Origin: Thermomonas brevis
GTDB taxonomy: Bacteria; Pseudomonadota; Gammaproteobacteria; Xanthomonadales; Xanthomonadaceae
Assembly: GCF_014395425.1 (NCBI RefSeq)
Contig: NZ_CP060711.1
Location: 682,001 to 746,000, forward strand
Length of the DNA stretch: 64,000 nt
Reading direction: 5' to 3'
The position numbers and the translations under genes are program-made. The notes below the pieces were generated by a model that had not been told where the DNA came from, did no database searches, and was given only the letters and a program-made list of their open reading frames with translations. Of this stretch, positions 48,630 through 56,946 are shown in pieces. The first letter of the stretch is position 1. Every line of letters begins with the position of its first letter.

Positions 48630-48832
48630 GCGGCAGCCTCCAGGTTCTCGCCCAGCTTGTCGGCGATGAATCGCCGCAGATCGGCCTCGGGAACCAGCGT
48701 GCGGGTGCCGACTTTGAACGTCCGAATCTGGCCGTCGGCGATGAGCTGGTAGATGGTGGTGCGGGAAATGCCCAGCCGGCGGCAGGCATCATTCACGGTA
48801 TGCGCCAGCGGCGCGGCGGTGCTGTTCTGCAT
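48626..48832 (-). CDS. AlpA/excisionase-like helix-turn-helix regulator
   Basis: A 68-residue protein with a MerR-like excisionase-family helix-turn-helix: TVNDACRRLGISRTTIYQLIADGQIRTFKVGTRTLVPEADLRRFIADKLGE. In satellites AlpA-like proteins control excision and satellite gene expression, so this is the candidate switch protein. GAGG lies about 9 bp before the ATG at 48832. Its stop overlaps the connector start by 4 bp, hence the connector would be expressed with it. Confidence 0.88.
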   Translation of the reverse strand: MQNSTAAPLAHTVNDACRRLGISRTTIYQLIADGQIRTFKVGTRTLVPEADLRRFIADKLGENLEAAA

Positions 48833-48923
48833 GATCTGTCCTCTGCGGTTTGGTTGCAGGTGTCCCGGCGTGTACGTGCCGGTAAGGACAGATTCATCGC
48901 TCCTCAGTTGCGATAACAGGAAC

Positions 48924-49364
48924 CTATTCTTCGGAATTAGTGCGGGTCTCGCCGATGGCATCCAGAAACTGTTCCGCGGCCTTTTGGTTCCTGCGCAGTG
49001 CGCGCCCCATTGCCTCGTCAGTAACGCCCCATTTCTCGGCAAGGCCTTGCTGGGTAACGCTCTTGTCACCTGCCCGCACAGCTCGCCAGTAGAACAGCGA
49101 CACGCCGGCATGATCGAAGTCCTTGGGCCTCCCTGGCGGCTTCGGCTGCACCTCAGACATCCGTTCGGCCTGCCGGCGCAAACACTGGCCCACCATGACT
49201 ACTTCCAAGCGGCTGAGCGAATCGCCGGCCTCGATCTTGCAGGCGATTCTCTCCAGTGCGTCTTTTTGAGAACGCACAGCCGCGGCGTACTCATCATCCT
49301 GGACCGCAAATTCGAGCGTTGCCCCCGCCTCAGCGGGGGGCTTCGTGGGCTTCTTGCCGGTCAT
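48924..49364 (-). CDS. Satellite protein with C-terminal helix-turn-helix, unknown function
   Basis: A 146-residue hydrophilic protein. The N-terminal 45 residues are Lys/Pro/Ala-rich, the middle is helical (RSQKDALERIACKIEAGDSLSRLEVVMVGQCLRRQAERM), and the C-terminus contains a likely helix-turn-helix (VTQQGLAEKWGVTDEAMGRALRRNQKAAEQFL). The motif KPPGRPKDFDHAGVSLFYWRAVRAG between them is a candidate nucleic-acid contact. It may be a regulator of the left operon. The ATG at 49364 is nearly coupled to the preceding stop (49366). Confidence 0.75.
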   Translation of the reverse strand: MTGKKPTKPPAEAGATLEFAVQDDEYAAAVRSQKDALERIACKIEAGDSLSRLEVVMVGQCLRRQAERMSEVQPKPPGRPKDFDHAGVSLFYWRAVRAGDKSVTQQGLAEKWGVTDEAMGRALRRNQKAAEQFLDAIGETRTNSEE

Positions 49365-49365
49365 C

Positions 49366-49557
49366 TCAGCGCAGCCCCCAATCTGCGAACGCTTCACGCG
49401 CAGCACGCTCGCAATCATGTAGGCGATCATCGTAGTTCGACTTCCCTCCCTCCCGAATCACGCGCGCGTGGATCAGTGCTGCGAGTTTGGCGAGCTCGCG
49501 TTCCGGCGAGCCGATGGGCTCTTTGGCGTGCGGGAACGGAATGATGATCGCAGTCAT
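49366..49557 (-). CDS. Small satellite protein (MTAIIIPFPHAKEP..), unknown function
   Basis: 63 residues: a hydrophobic strand with PFP motif at the start, then an amphipathic helix (ERELAKLAALIHARVIREGG) and a mixed-charge end (YDDRLHDCERAAREAFADWGLR). Similar MxxIIPFP starts are frequent among short phage proteins of unknown role. Its ATG is 2 bp from the stop of the gene at 49559 and its stop is 2 bp from the next gene, so it is part of one operon. Confidence 0.7.
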   Translation of the reverse strand: MTAIIIPFPHAKEPIGSPERELAKLAALIHARVIREGGKSNYDDRLHDCERAAREAFADWGLR

Positions 49558-49558
49558 G

Positions 49559-49831
49559 TCAGCCTTCCATCTCTGCGGCTTCCAGCTTTTCGTGCAGCCC
49601 TTCCAGCAGATGGGCAACCATCCACATGGTGCGGCTCAGGTCGGTATTGCCGAGCGCTTCGGCGCCGGCGCGAATCGTGGGCAGCGCGGCGTCGATCTGG
49701 ATAGCGGCCAGGTTCACAACCGATGCCAGTGCACCACTATCCGACATTCCGCTGCGGCCAGCGGAGGCGCCATCCACAGCGAGTTCCTCGCGGAGGATGG
49801 CCACCAATTCATCTCGCAGAAAAGGATTCAT
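49559..49831 (-). CDS. Small helical satellite protein, unknown function
   Basis: 90 residues, acidic and helical (MNPFLRDELVAILREELAVDGAS.. TMWMVAHLLEGLHEKLEAAEMEG), no motif recognised, no signal or membrane segment. Its start overlaps the stop of the gene at 49828 by 4 bp (ATGA), indicating coupled translation in the integrase-proximal operon. Confidence 0.7.
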   Translation of the reverse strand: MNPFLRDELVAILREELAVDGASAGRSGMSDSGALASVVNLAAIQIDAALPTIRAGAEALGNTDLSRTMWMVAHLLEGLHEKLEAAEMEG

Positions 49832-50034
49832 GCCCGCTCCTCCGCAAGGTGGCCGTAGGCTTGATCCAGCAGTTCGAACACGCCATCCAGGGAGTCGCAA
49901 ACGTCCTCATCGACCTCGCTCATATCCCTGGAGCGAAGCGCGTGGCGCGCCACCTTGATCGATCCCATCGCCGCATAGATCTTTCGCATTGCGAGCTGCG
50001 CTTCGATGGGCATTGCTACACTTTCAGTTGCCAT
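49828..50034 (-). CDS. Small acidic satellite protein, unknown function
   Basis: 68 residues (MATESVAMPIEAQLAMRKIYAAMG..), helical with an acidic centre (SEVDEDVCDSLDGVFELLDQAYGHL). It is the first gene after the integrase in transcription order, 80 bp downstream of the integrase stop, and starts a run of overlapping small genes to 48924. The ATG at 50034 has GGAGAAC upstream. Confidence 0.7.
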   Translation of the reverse strand: MATESVAMPIEAQLAMRKIYAAMGSIKVARHALRSRDMSEVDEDVCDSLDGVFELLDQAYGHLAEERA

Positions 50035-50113
50035 GATCGTTCTCCTGTTGAACGGTTGTGGAAGGTGCGGCGGGGGAGATTGCCCCTCCCTCGTCGCGCC
50101 GCTTGCTACCGGC

Positions 50114-51331
50114 TCAGCCGGATGCTTTGCGCTTGATCGCCACCACCTTGCCGGCAGGATCCTTGCGCAGGTTGTCGAGGTAGTCCGCCCAGGCCTGCAT
50201 GACCTCGCGTCGCTGGTCGTCAAATGTGGTGCGGTCGTAGGCCTTCTGAACGTCGCCCTTCTTGGCATGGGCGAGCTGGGCCTCCAGCACGTCGATGTCG
50301 ACGCTCAGGCGTTCGCGCGCCATCGTGCGCAGCGTGCCGCGAAAGCCGTGGGTGGCATGCTTGCCCTGAAAGCCCATCTCCCGGAGCGCCTTGCTCAGTG
50401 CGTCACGATGCAGGTGTGGGGTCTTCTGCTTCGCCGGTGACGGGAAGACGTACTGCCCGGGGTCATTGCCCCGAATCGCCTCCAGCAGCGTCACGGCCTG
50501 CCTGGGCAGCGGGACGATGTGATCGTGCCGGGTCTTCATTAGGTGGCCCGGGATGTGCCACTCGCCGGCCTCCAGATCGATGTGCGCCCACTGCGCGGAG
50601 GCGATGACGGACGGCCGCAGCGCGGTAAGGGAGGCCAGCAGCAGCGCCGTGCGGGTCACCTGCTGGGAATAGCCGTCGATCGCCAGCAGCAGCGGCCGGA
50701 GTTCTGCCGGCTTCGTGATAGCCGGGATGTGGCCGGCGTCGTACTTCACCAGCGTGCCGCGCAGGGACAGCAGCTTGCCGTCCTCGCGGAGCCCCTGCTG
50801 GATCGCGTAGGCGACCATGCCGCCGAGGTACTGGCGAGCCTTCACGGCCAGATTGGGCGCCCGCTGCGCGATCTTGTCCAGAACCGGGGTCACGTCCTTC
50901 GTCGCCAGCGTGTCGATCGAATGGCGCCGCAGCGAGGGGATGAGATCGCCTTCGGTGACCAGCCTCGCCTTTCGGTAGGTCTCGATACCCACCCGCTTGC
51001 GCTTGTACTCCAGCCATTCGGCTGCGAAGGCAGGGAACGCCACCCTGCCCTCCTTGACCTGGGCCGCGGTCGCAGCCCGCTTGCTGGCCATCGGATCCAT
51101 GCCATTGGCCAGCAGCCTGCGCGCATCCCTGAGTCGATCCCGAGCATCCAGGAGGGTGATCTCGTCCCACTTCCCCAGCGCCATCATCCGGGCCTTCCCG
51201 GCGTACCGATACCGGTAGCGCCAGAGCTTCGATCCCGTGGGCGTCACCTCCAGGCACAGACCCTCCCGGTCGGCGACCCGGTAGAGCTTGTCGCGCGGCT
51301 TCAGCGCCTTGATGGTCAGCTCGGTCAGCAT
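50114..51331 (-). CDS. int: Tyrosine integrase, P4/DUF4102 type
   Basis: 405 residues. N-terminal DUF4102 arm-binding domain (LTELTIKALKPRDKLYRVADREGLCLEVTPTGSKLWRYRYRYAGKARMMALG), core-binding helices, and the catalytic domain with Arg in LTALRPS, HxxR as HATHGFR, and the tyrosine in VQKAYDR (about residue 375). It has no obvious frameshift, so it is presumably active. It lies 173 bp from the attachment repeat and the tRNA-Leu target, as expected for this family. The ATG at 51331 is used; the frame upstream crosses the candidate arm site. Confidence 0.95.
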   Translation of the reverse strand: MLTELTIKALKPRDKLYRVADREGLCLEVTPTGSKLWRYRYRYAGKARMMALGKWDEITLLDARDRLRDARRLLANGMDPMASKRAATAAQVKEGRVAFPAFAAEWLEYKRKRVGIETYRKARLVTEGDLIPSLRRHSIDTLATKDVTPVLDKIAQRAPNLAVKARQYLGGMVAYAIQQGLREDGKLLSLRGTLVKYDAGHIPAITKPAELRPLLLAIDGYSQQVTRTALLLASLTALRPSVIASAQWAHIDLEAGEWHIPGHLMKTRHDHIVPLPRQAVTLLEAIRGNDPGQYVFPSPAKQKTPHLHRDALSKALREMGFQGKHATHGFRGTLRTMARERLSVDIDVLEAQLAHAKKGDVQKAYDRTTFDDQRREVMQAWADYLDNLRKDPAGKVVAIKRKASG

Positions 51332-51399
51332 CTGTGCGTAGGCAGGTTCGGCGGTGCGGTTCGGGTCACACCGAGTTCGGCCTCGGCGCATACGCACAC

Positions 51400-51409
51400 A
51401 TCTACGCAC
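51400..51409. promoter_or_regulatory. Candidate integrase arm-type site, right end
   Basis: ATCTACGCAC, identical to 40950-40959 at the other end, with a related ATACGCAC ten bases before (51390-51397). It lies between the integrase start and the attachment repeat. Confidence 0.5.
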
Positions 51410-51503
51410 GTTTGATGCCGGTTGCAAGCGGACACCGACGAACGGTAACGGACTACGACGGAATCACGAAACCAAGCTGCAATGCGGCTTCCAGTGACCT
51501 TCA

Positions 51504-51554
51504 GACACAAAAAACCCCGCCGCAGCGGGGTTTCCTGTACCAGTACATGGTGCC
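51504..51554. repeat. Right attachment-site repeat (attR)
   Basis: Identical over 51 bp to 40835-40885. It covers the last seven bases of the tRNA-Leu gene (with CCA), the following spacer and the tRNA terminator hairpin. Confidence 0.9.
51509..51533 (-). terminator. Terminator of tRNA-Leu
   Basis: On the minus strand AAACCCCGC, loop TGCG, GCGGGGTTT followed by TTTG, 15 bp after the tRNA 3' end. It is duplicated in the left attachment repeat. Confidence 0.85.
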
Positions 51555-51632
51555 CAAGAGGGGACTCGAACCCCTACGACCTAAATCGCTACCACCTCAA
51601 GGTAGTGCGTCTACCAATTCCGCCACCTGGGC
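51548..51632 (-). tRNA. tRNA-Leu (GAG)
   Basis: An 85-nt class II tRNA (GCCCAGG..CTTGGGCACCA on the minus strand) with a long variable arm; anticodon stem-loop CTACC-TTGAGGT-GGTAG gives GAG. It is intact although its 3' end is the integration target of the satellite. Confidence 0.96.
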
Positions 51633-51666
51633 ATTGCGTGGATTTTAGAACTTGCCGTCTCCGGCG

Positions 51667-52038
51667 TCACTGACCCTGTGCGGAAGCCGGCTGCGGTGCC
51701 GGCGCGGGCTGCGCGGGAGCGGTGGGCACCTGCGCGGCCGGCTTAGCCGGGGCCTGCTGGGCCATCACGCCGAGGTCGGGCTTGGCCGGGCCCTGGCGGT
51801 TGGCCTGCTTGCTGGCGTACATCGCCATGCCCATGCTGACCGTGAAGAACACGATGGCCAGCCACTTGGTGGTCTTGCTGAGGAAGTTGGACGCGCCGCG
51901 CGAACCGAACACGGTGGCCGAGGCGCCGCCGCCGAAGCCGGAGCCCGCCTGCGCGCCGGAGCCCTGCTGGAGCAGGACGAAGGCGATGATGGCGATCGCC
52001 ACCAGCACGTAAATGATCTGGATGAGTTGCAACAGCAT
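51667..52038 (-). CDS. secG: Preprotein translocase subunit SecG
   Basis: 123 residues: TM1 (IIYVLVAIAIIAFVLLQQG), the conserved GAQAGSGFGGGASATVFGSRGASNFLSKTT loop, and TM2 (AIVFFTVSMGMAMYA). A proline/alanine/glutamine-rich tail of about 50 residues follows, usual in the group. It lies after tpiA and immediately before tRNA-Leu, the standard order. Confidence 0.95.
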   Translation of the reverse strand: MLLQLIQIIYVLVAIAIIAFVLLQQGSGAQAGSGFGGGASATVFGSRGASNFLSKTTKWLAIVFFTVSMGMAMYASKQANRQGPAKPDLGVMAQQAPAKPAAQVPTAPAQPAPAPQPASAQGQ

Positions 52039-52060
52039 CTTGCGCGCTCTCTGAGGGTGT

Positions 52061-52807
52061 TCAGGCCGCCGCGTTGGCGATGGCCAGGAAATCCGCGGCC
52101 GCCAGCGAGGCGCCGCCGATCAGCCCGCCGTCCACGTCGGCCTGGGCGAACAGGCTGGCCGCATTGTCGGGCTTCACGCTGCCGCCGTACAGCAGCGGCA
52201 GCGAATCGGCGATTTTAGCATCCCGCGCGGCCACTTGGCTACGGATGAAGGCATGCACCGCCTGCGCCTGCTCCGGGCTGGCGGTGCGGCCGGTGCCGAT
52301 CGCCCAGACCGGCTCGTAGGCGACCACCGCCGCGGCGAACGCGGCCACGCCCACCAGCTCCAGCACCGGGCGCAGCTGTTCCGCGATGACGTCCTCGGTG
52401 CGGCCGGCTTCGCGCTCGTCCAGGCTCTCGCCCACGCACAGGATCGGCGTCAGCCCCGCGGCCTGCGCGGCCTGGAACTTGCGCGCCACCAGCTCGCTGC
52501 TTTCGGCGTGGTACTGGCGGCGCTCGGAATGCCCGACCAGGGTGTAGCGCGCGCCGACGTCGGCCAGCATCGACGCCGCCACCTCGCCGGTGTACGCGCC
52601 CTTGTCGTGGCTGCTCACGTCCTGCGCGCCGAACGCCAGCCCGGCCTCGGCGAAGCGCGCGGCCAGCTCGCCCAGGTACGGGAACGGCGGCAGCACGACC
52701 AGTTCGACGCCGGCCGGCGGGGCCGCGGCGATTTCCGCCACCAGCGCGGCGGCGAAAGCGCGGCTTCCGTGCAGTTTCCAGTTCCCGGCGACGATCTTGC
52801 GGCGCAT
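52061..52807 (-). CDS. tpiA: Triosephosphate isomerase TpiA
   Basis: 248 residues. Active-site lysine in GNWKLHGS (about residue 11), histidine in LVGHSERRQ (about 96), and glutamate in AYEPVWAIGTGRTAS (about 164) are present; GGSVKPDNA forms the phosphate loop. It interconverts dihydroxyacetone phosphate and glyceraldehyde-3-phosphate. The ATG at 52807 is 22 bp upstream of the conserved IVAGNWK strand. It diverges from a DUF6445 gene. Confidence 0.96.
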   Translation of the reverse strand: MRRKIVAGNWKLHGSRAFAAALVAEIAAAPPAGVELVVLPPFPYLGELAARFAEAGLAFGAQDVSSHDKGAYTGEVAASMLADVGARYTLVGHSERRQYHAESSELVARKFQAAQAAGLTPILCVGESLDEREAGRTEDVIAEQLRPVLELVGVAAFAAAVVAYEPVWAIGTGRTASPEQAQAVHAFIRSQVAARDAKIADSLPLLYGGSVKPDNAASLFAQADVDGGLIGGASLAAADFLAIANAAA

Positions 52808-52873
52808 GCGGCGCTCCAGTGCGCGAAAAGCGCAGTTTAGCAATTGCCCGCAGGCGCGCCGTATAGTCGCGCC

Positions 52874-53548
52874 ATGAATCGCCCTGCCCCGATGCTGCGC
52901 ACGCTGCCCTACCGCAAGCCCACCGAGGGCCGCGACTACTGGCTGTTCGACGACGTGCTGCCCAACGCCGACGCCGTGCGCGCGCGCTGCCTGGACAAGC
53001 AGGACTGGGCGCTGGGCTTTCCGCACACCGGCGAAAGCTGGCCCGGCAGACGCGCGATCCCGGCGCTGGAGCCGGACGAACTGGCGGTGGTGGAGGAACG
53101 CGTGCGGCAGGCCACAGGCATGAAGCGGCTGTGGGTGCAGGGCACGCCCGAGGGCAAGACGCTGAACCACAACTGCGTGCAGGTGGTCGGCGCGAAGGAG
53201 GCCGGCGCGCGCCCGCATACCGATTCGCGCGCGCTATGCCGCTACGCCGGCGTGCTCTACCTGACCCCGGACGCGCCGGAACACTGCGGCACCAGCTTCT
53301 ACCGCCAGCGCATGCCGAACGGCCAGCTGGGCGGCAACACGGTGAACAAGCCGCACAACACACTGGTCGAGGCGCTGGGCACGCGCTTCGTACCGCCGGA
53401 CGCCTTCGCCGAGGACGTGCGCGTGCCGAACCGCTTCAACCGCCTGCTGGTGTACAGCGCGGCGATGATCCACAGCGCCACCGCCTACTGCGGCGAAGTC
53501 CTCGCCGACGAGCGGATGGCGGCGGTGTTCTTCTGGATGGGCGCCTGA
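52874..53548 (+). CDS. DUF6445-like protein, putative Fe(II)-dependent oxygenase fold
   Basis: 224 residues. A histidine-aspartate pair in GARPHTDSRALCRYAGVLYLTPDA, a later histidine in AAMIHSATAYCGEVL and an arginine in ERMAAVFFW suggest the jelly-roll of 2-oxoglutarate/Fe(II) enzymes, such as proline hydroxylase-like proteins. The assignment to DUF6445 is by memory of that pattern, and the substrate is unknown. It diverges from tpiA and converges on another oxygenase gene across a terminator. The ATG at 52874 is chosen over an upstream in-frame start. Confidence 0.7.
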   Translation: MNRPAPMLRTLPYRKPTEGRDYWLFDDVLPNADAVRARCLDKQDWALGFPHTGESWPGRRAIPALEPDELAVVEERVRQATGMKRLWVQGTPEGKTLNHNCVQVVGAKEAGARPHTDSRALCRYAGVLYLTPDAPEHCGTSFYRQRMPNGQLGGNTVNKPHNTLVEALGTRFVPPDAFAEDVRVPNRFNRLLVYSAAMIHSATAYCGEVLADERMAAVFFWMGA

Positions 53549-53576
53549 ACCCTTCCCTTCCCGATCGGCGAAAGAA

Positions 53577-53598
53577 GAAGGCCGCTTGCGCGGCCTTC
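53577..53598. terminator. Terminator between convergent genes
   Basis: Stem GAAGGCCGC, loop TTGC, GCGGCCTTC, with AAGAA to the left and GTTC to the right; placed between the convergent genes ending at 53548 and 53601. Confidence 0.75.
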
Positions 53599-53600
53599 GT

Positions 53601-54554
53601 TCACTTCAGCTTGATCTCGCGCAGGCGCTCCTGCAGGTAGCCTTCCGCGGTGATCGGCTCCGGATAACGGCTGGGGTTGTCCGGCGTGACGCAGGACGGC
53701 AGCACGTCGATCAGGAAATCCGGGTTCGGATGCAGGAAGAACGGCGTCGAGTAGCGCGGCTGGCGCGCCTTCTCGCCCGGCGGATTGACCACGCGGTGCG
53801 TGGTGGACGGATACACGTGGTTGGTCAGACGCTGCAGCATGTCGCCGATGTTCACCACGATGGTGTCGGCGTCGGCGGTGAACGGCACCCACTCGCCCTT
53901 GCGCGACAGCACTTCCAGCCCTTCCGCGCTGGCGCCGACCAGCAGCGTGATCAGGTTGATGTCCTCGTGCGCGCCGGCGCGGACGTTGGGGACGTCGTCG
54001 GTGGTGATCGGCGGGTAGTGGATCGGGCGCAGGATCGAGTTGCCGCTGCCGGTCTTGTCGGCGAAATAGCTTTCCGGCAGGCCGATGTGCAGTGCCAGCG
54101 CGGACAGCACCTGCGAGCCCAGCGCGTCCAGCGACTCGTACAGGCCGTAGCCGACGCGCTTGAAGCCGTCGATCTCGGTCGGCCACTGGTTCTCCGCCAT
54201 GTCGGCGGCGTACTTCGAATCGCGCGGGATCTCGCGACCGATGTGCCAGAACTCCTTCAGGTCGAAGTGCTTGGAGCCCTTCGCCGTCTCCACCCCGAAC
54301 GGCGTGTAGCCGCGCGCGCCGCCGCCGCCCGGCACGTGGTACCGCTTCTTGGTCTCTTCCGGCAGCGCGAAGAACGCCTTGAAGGTGGCGTAGGCCTCGT
54401 CGATCTGCGCCTGCGGGATGCCGTGGTTGCGGATGCCGGCGAAGCCCCATTCGCGGTAGGCCGCGCCGAGTTCGTCGATGAACGCCTGGCGGTCTTCCGG
54501 GCTGGAAGGATGGGTGAAACGGCGGATGTCGAGGGTGGGGATCTGGCTGCTCAT
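53601..54554 (-). CDS. Isopenicillin-N-synthase-like 2-oxoglutarate/Fe(II) oxygenase
   Basis: 317 residues with the family N-terminal DIOX_N region (IPTLDIRRFTHPSS..GFAGIRNHGIPQAQIDEAYATFKAFFALPEETKKRY) and the C-terminal catalytic core: iron ligands in GAHEDINLITLLV and STTHRVVNP, and the 2-oxoglutarate arginine in PRYSTPFFLHPNP. Relatives include flavonoid, gibberellin and ethylene oxygenases and bacterial catabolic enzymes; the substrate is not predictable. It is separated by 66 bp from glmM and convergent with the DUF6445 gene. Confidence 0.9.
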   Translation of the reverse strand: MSSQIPTLDIRRFTHPSSPEDRQAFIDELGAAYREWGFAGIRNHGIPQAQIDEAYATFKAFFALPEETKKRYHVPGGGGARGYTPFGVETAKGSKHFDLKEFWHIGREIPRDSKYAADMAENQWPTEIDGFKRVGYGLYESLDALGSQVLSALALHIGLPESYFADKTGSGNSILRPIHYPPITTDDVPNVRAGAHEDINLITLLVGASAEGLEVLSRKGEWVPFTADADTIVVNIGDMLQRLTNHVYPSTTHRVVNPPGEKARQPRYSTPFFLHPNPDFLIDVLPSCVTPDNPSRYPEPITAEGYLQERLREIKLK

Positions 54555-54620
54555 GGCGGTGTCTTCACGGTGGAACCGCGGCAGTGTGCGCCTGCCGGCG
54601 GGGAGAGAAGTTGATCGGGA

Positions 54621-55978
54621 TCAGTTCGCGGCGGCGCGCACCGCATCGGCCAGCGCAGCGAGGGTGGCGTCGACCAGCGCGGCATCGTCCGCCTCCACCG
54701 TCACCCGCACCACCGGCTCGGTGCCGGACGGGCGCAGGAAGGCGCGGCCGCGGCCTTCGACGGCGCGTTGCGCCTCTCGCAGCGCAGCCTGCACGCTGTC
54801 GACCTCGGCCGGCTTGCGGCCCGCCTCGAAGCGCACGTTGACGGTCTTCTGCGGCACCTTGCGCAGGTCCTTCAGCGCTTCGGCCAGGCCGATGCCGCAG
54901 CGCTGCAGCACTTCCAGCACCTGCAAGGCGCTGACGATACCGTCGCCGGTGCTGGCGCGGTCCAGGCAGAGGATGTGGCCGCTGGCTTCGCCGCCGAGCA
55001 CGCCGTCGTTCGCCAGCAGCTGCTGGTGCACGTAGCGGTCGCCGACCTTGGCGCGGACGAAGCCGATGCCGCGCTCGCCCAGCGCGCGCTCGAAGCCGTA
55101 GTTGGTCATCAGCGTGCCGACCACCGGGCCGCGCAGGCGGCCGGTGGCCTGCCAGTCGCAGGCCAGCACGTAGAGCAGGTCGTCGCCGTCGCGGACGTTG
55201 CCTTCGGCGTCGACGAACAGCACGCGGTCGCCGTCGCCGTCGAAGGCGATGCCGAGGTCGGCGCCGGTTCCGCGCACGCGCGCGGCCAGCGTTTCCGGAT
55301 GGGTGGAGCCCACGCCGTCGTTGATGTTGACGCCGTTCGGCTCGACGCCGATGGCGTCCACGCGCGCATCCAATTCGCGCAGCACCAGCGGCGCCAGCTG
55401 GTAGGTCGCGCCGTTGGCGCAATCGACCACGATCCTCATGCCGCCGAGGTGGAAGCCCTTGGGCACCGAGTTCTTGCAGGCCTCGACATAGCGGCCGATG
55501 GTGTCGCGCGTGCGCACCGCCTTGCCGAGGCGCTCCGACGGCACGGTGCGGAACGGCTCGTCCAGCGCGGCCTCGATCGCCAGCTCGGTGGCGTCGTCCA
55601 GCTTCTCGCCCTGCGCGGAGAAGAACTTGATGCCGTTGTCGTGGTGCGGGTTGTGCGAGGCGGAGATCACGATGCCGCCGTCGGCGCGCATCGAATGGGT
55701 GAGATGCGCCACCGCCGGGGTCGGCATCGGCCCCATCAGCTGCACGTCCACGCCGGCGGCGACCAGCCCGGCTTCCAGCGCCGCCTCGAACATGTAGTTG
55801 GAGATGCGGGTGTCCTTGCCGATGACGACCATTGGTTTTCGCCATTCCTGCTGCGCGCGCGCGGCGGCGACCAGCGCGTGGCCGTAGGCGTTGCCCAGGC
55901 GCAGCACGAAGTCGGCCGAGATCGGGCCTTCGCCGACCCGGCCGCGGATGCCGTCGGTGCCGAAATACCTGCGCGCGC

Positions 55979-55982
<4 letters not shown>
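54621..55982 (-). CDS. glmM: Phosphoglucosamine mutase GlmM
   Basis: 453 residues, GTG start overlapping the accD stop (GTGA at 55979-55982). FGTDGIRG at the start, the phosphoserine loop [20 protein letters not shown] (about 97-116), the metal loop FDGDGDR, GGEASGH and the C-terminal [12 protein letters not shown] are all intact. It converts glucosamine-6-phosphate to glucosamine-1-phosphate for UDP-GlcNAc, feeding peptidoglycan and LPS. The overlap with accD means coupled expression. Confidence 0.96.
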
Positions 55983-56869
<887 letters not shown>

Positions 56870-56946
56870 TCGTTTCGATCACCGTCTGTCGAGCACGATT
56901 GCCCGCTCCCGCCCCGGCCGCAGCCGGGACGGCGCCAGTCTACTCC

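Larger units (their letters stand above)
40835..51554. mobile_element. Integrated phage satellite, probable capsid-forming PICI (10.7 kb)
   Basis: Bounded by a 51-bp perfect direct repeat at the tRNA-Leu 3' end. Contents in transcription order (all minus): integrase, four small unknowns, AlpA/Xis-like protein, gp6-like connector, a 71-residue unknown, winged-helix protein, iterons and a repeat-rich non-coding region, then capsid, protease, portal, HNH, TerS, TerL, head closure. There are no tail, baseplate, lysis, polymerase or primase genes. Phages of the HK97 type are several times longer. The gene set matches the capsid-forming phage-inducible islands, which make their own heads and package their own DNA but use helper tails. 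It could also be a deleted prophage; the intact coupled head genes and ordered regulatory region argue against simple decay. Confidence 0.8.

Noticed and set aside
40835..51554. Complete prophage
   Set aside because: Tail, lysis and DNA replication genes are missing and there is no space for them between the attachment repeats.
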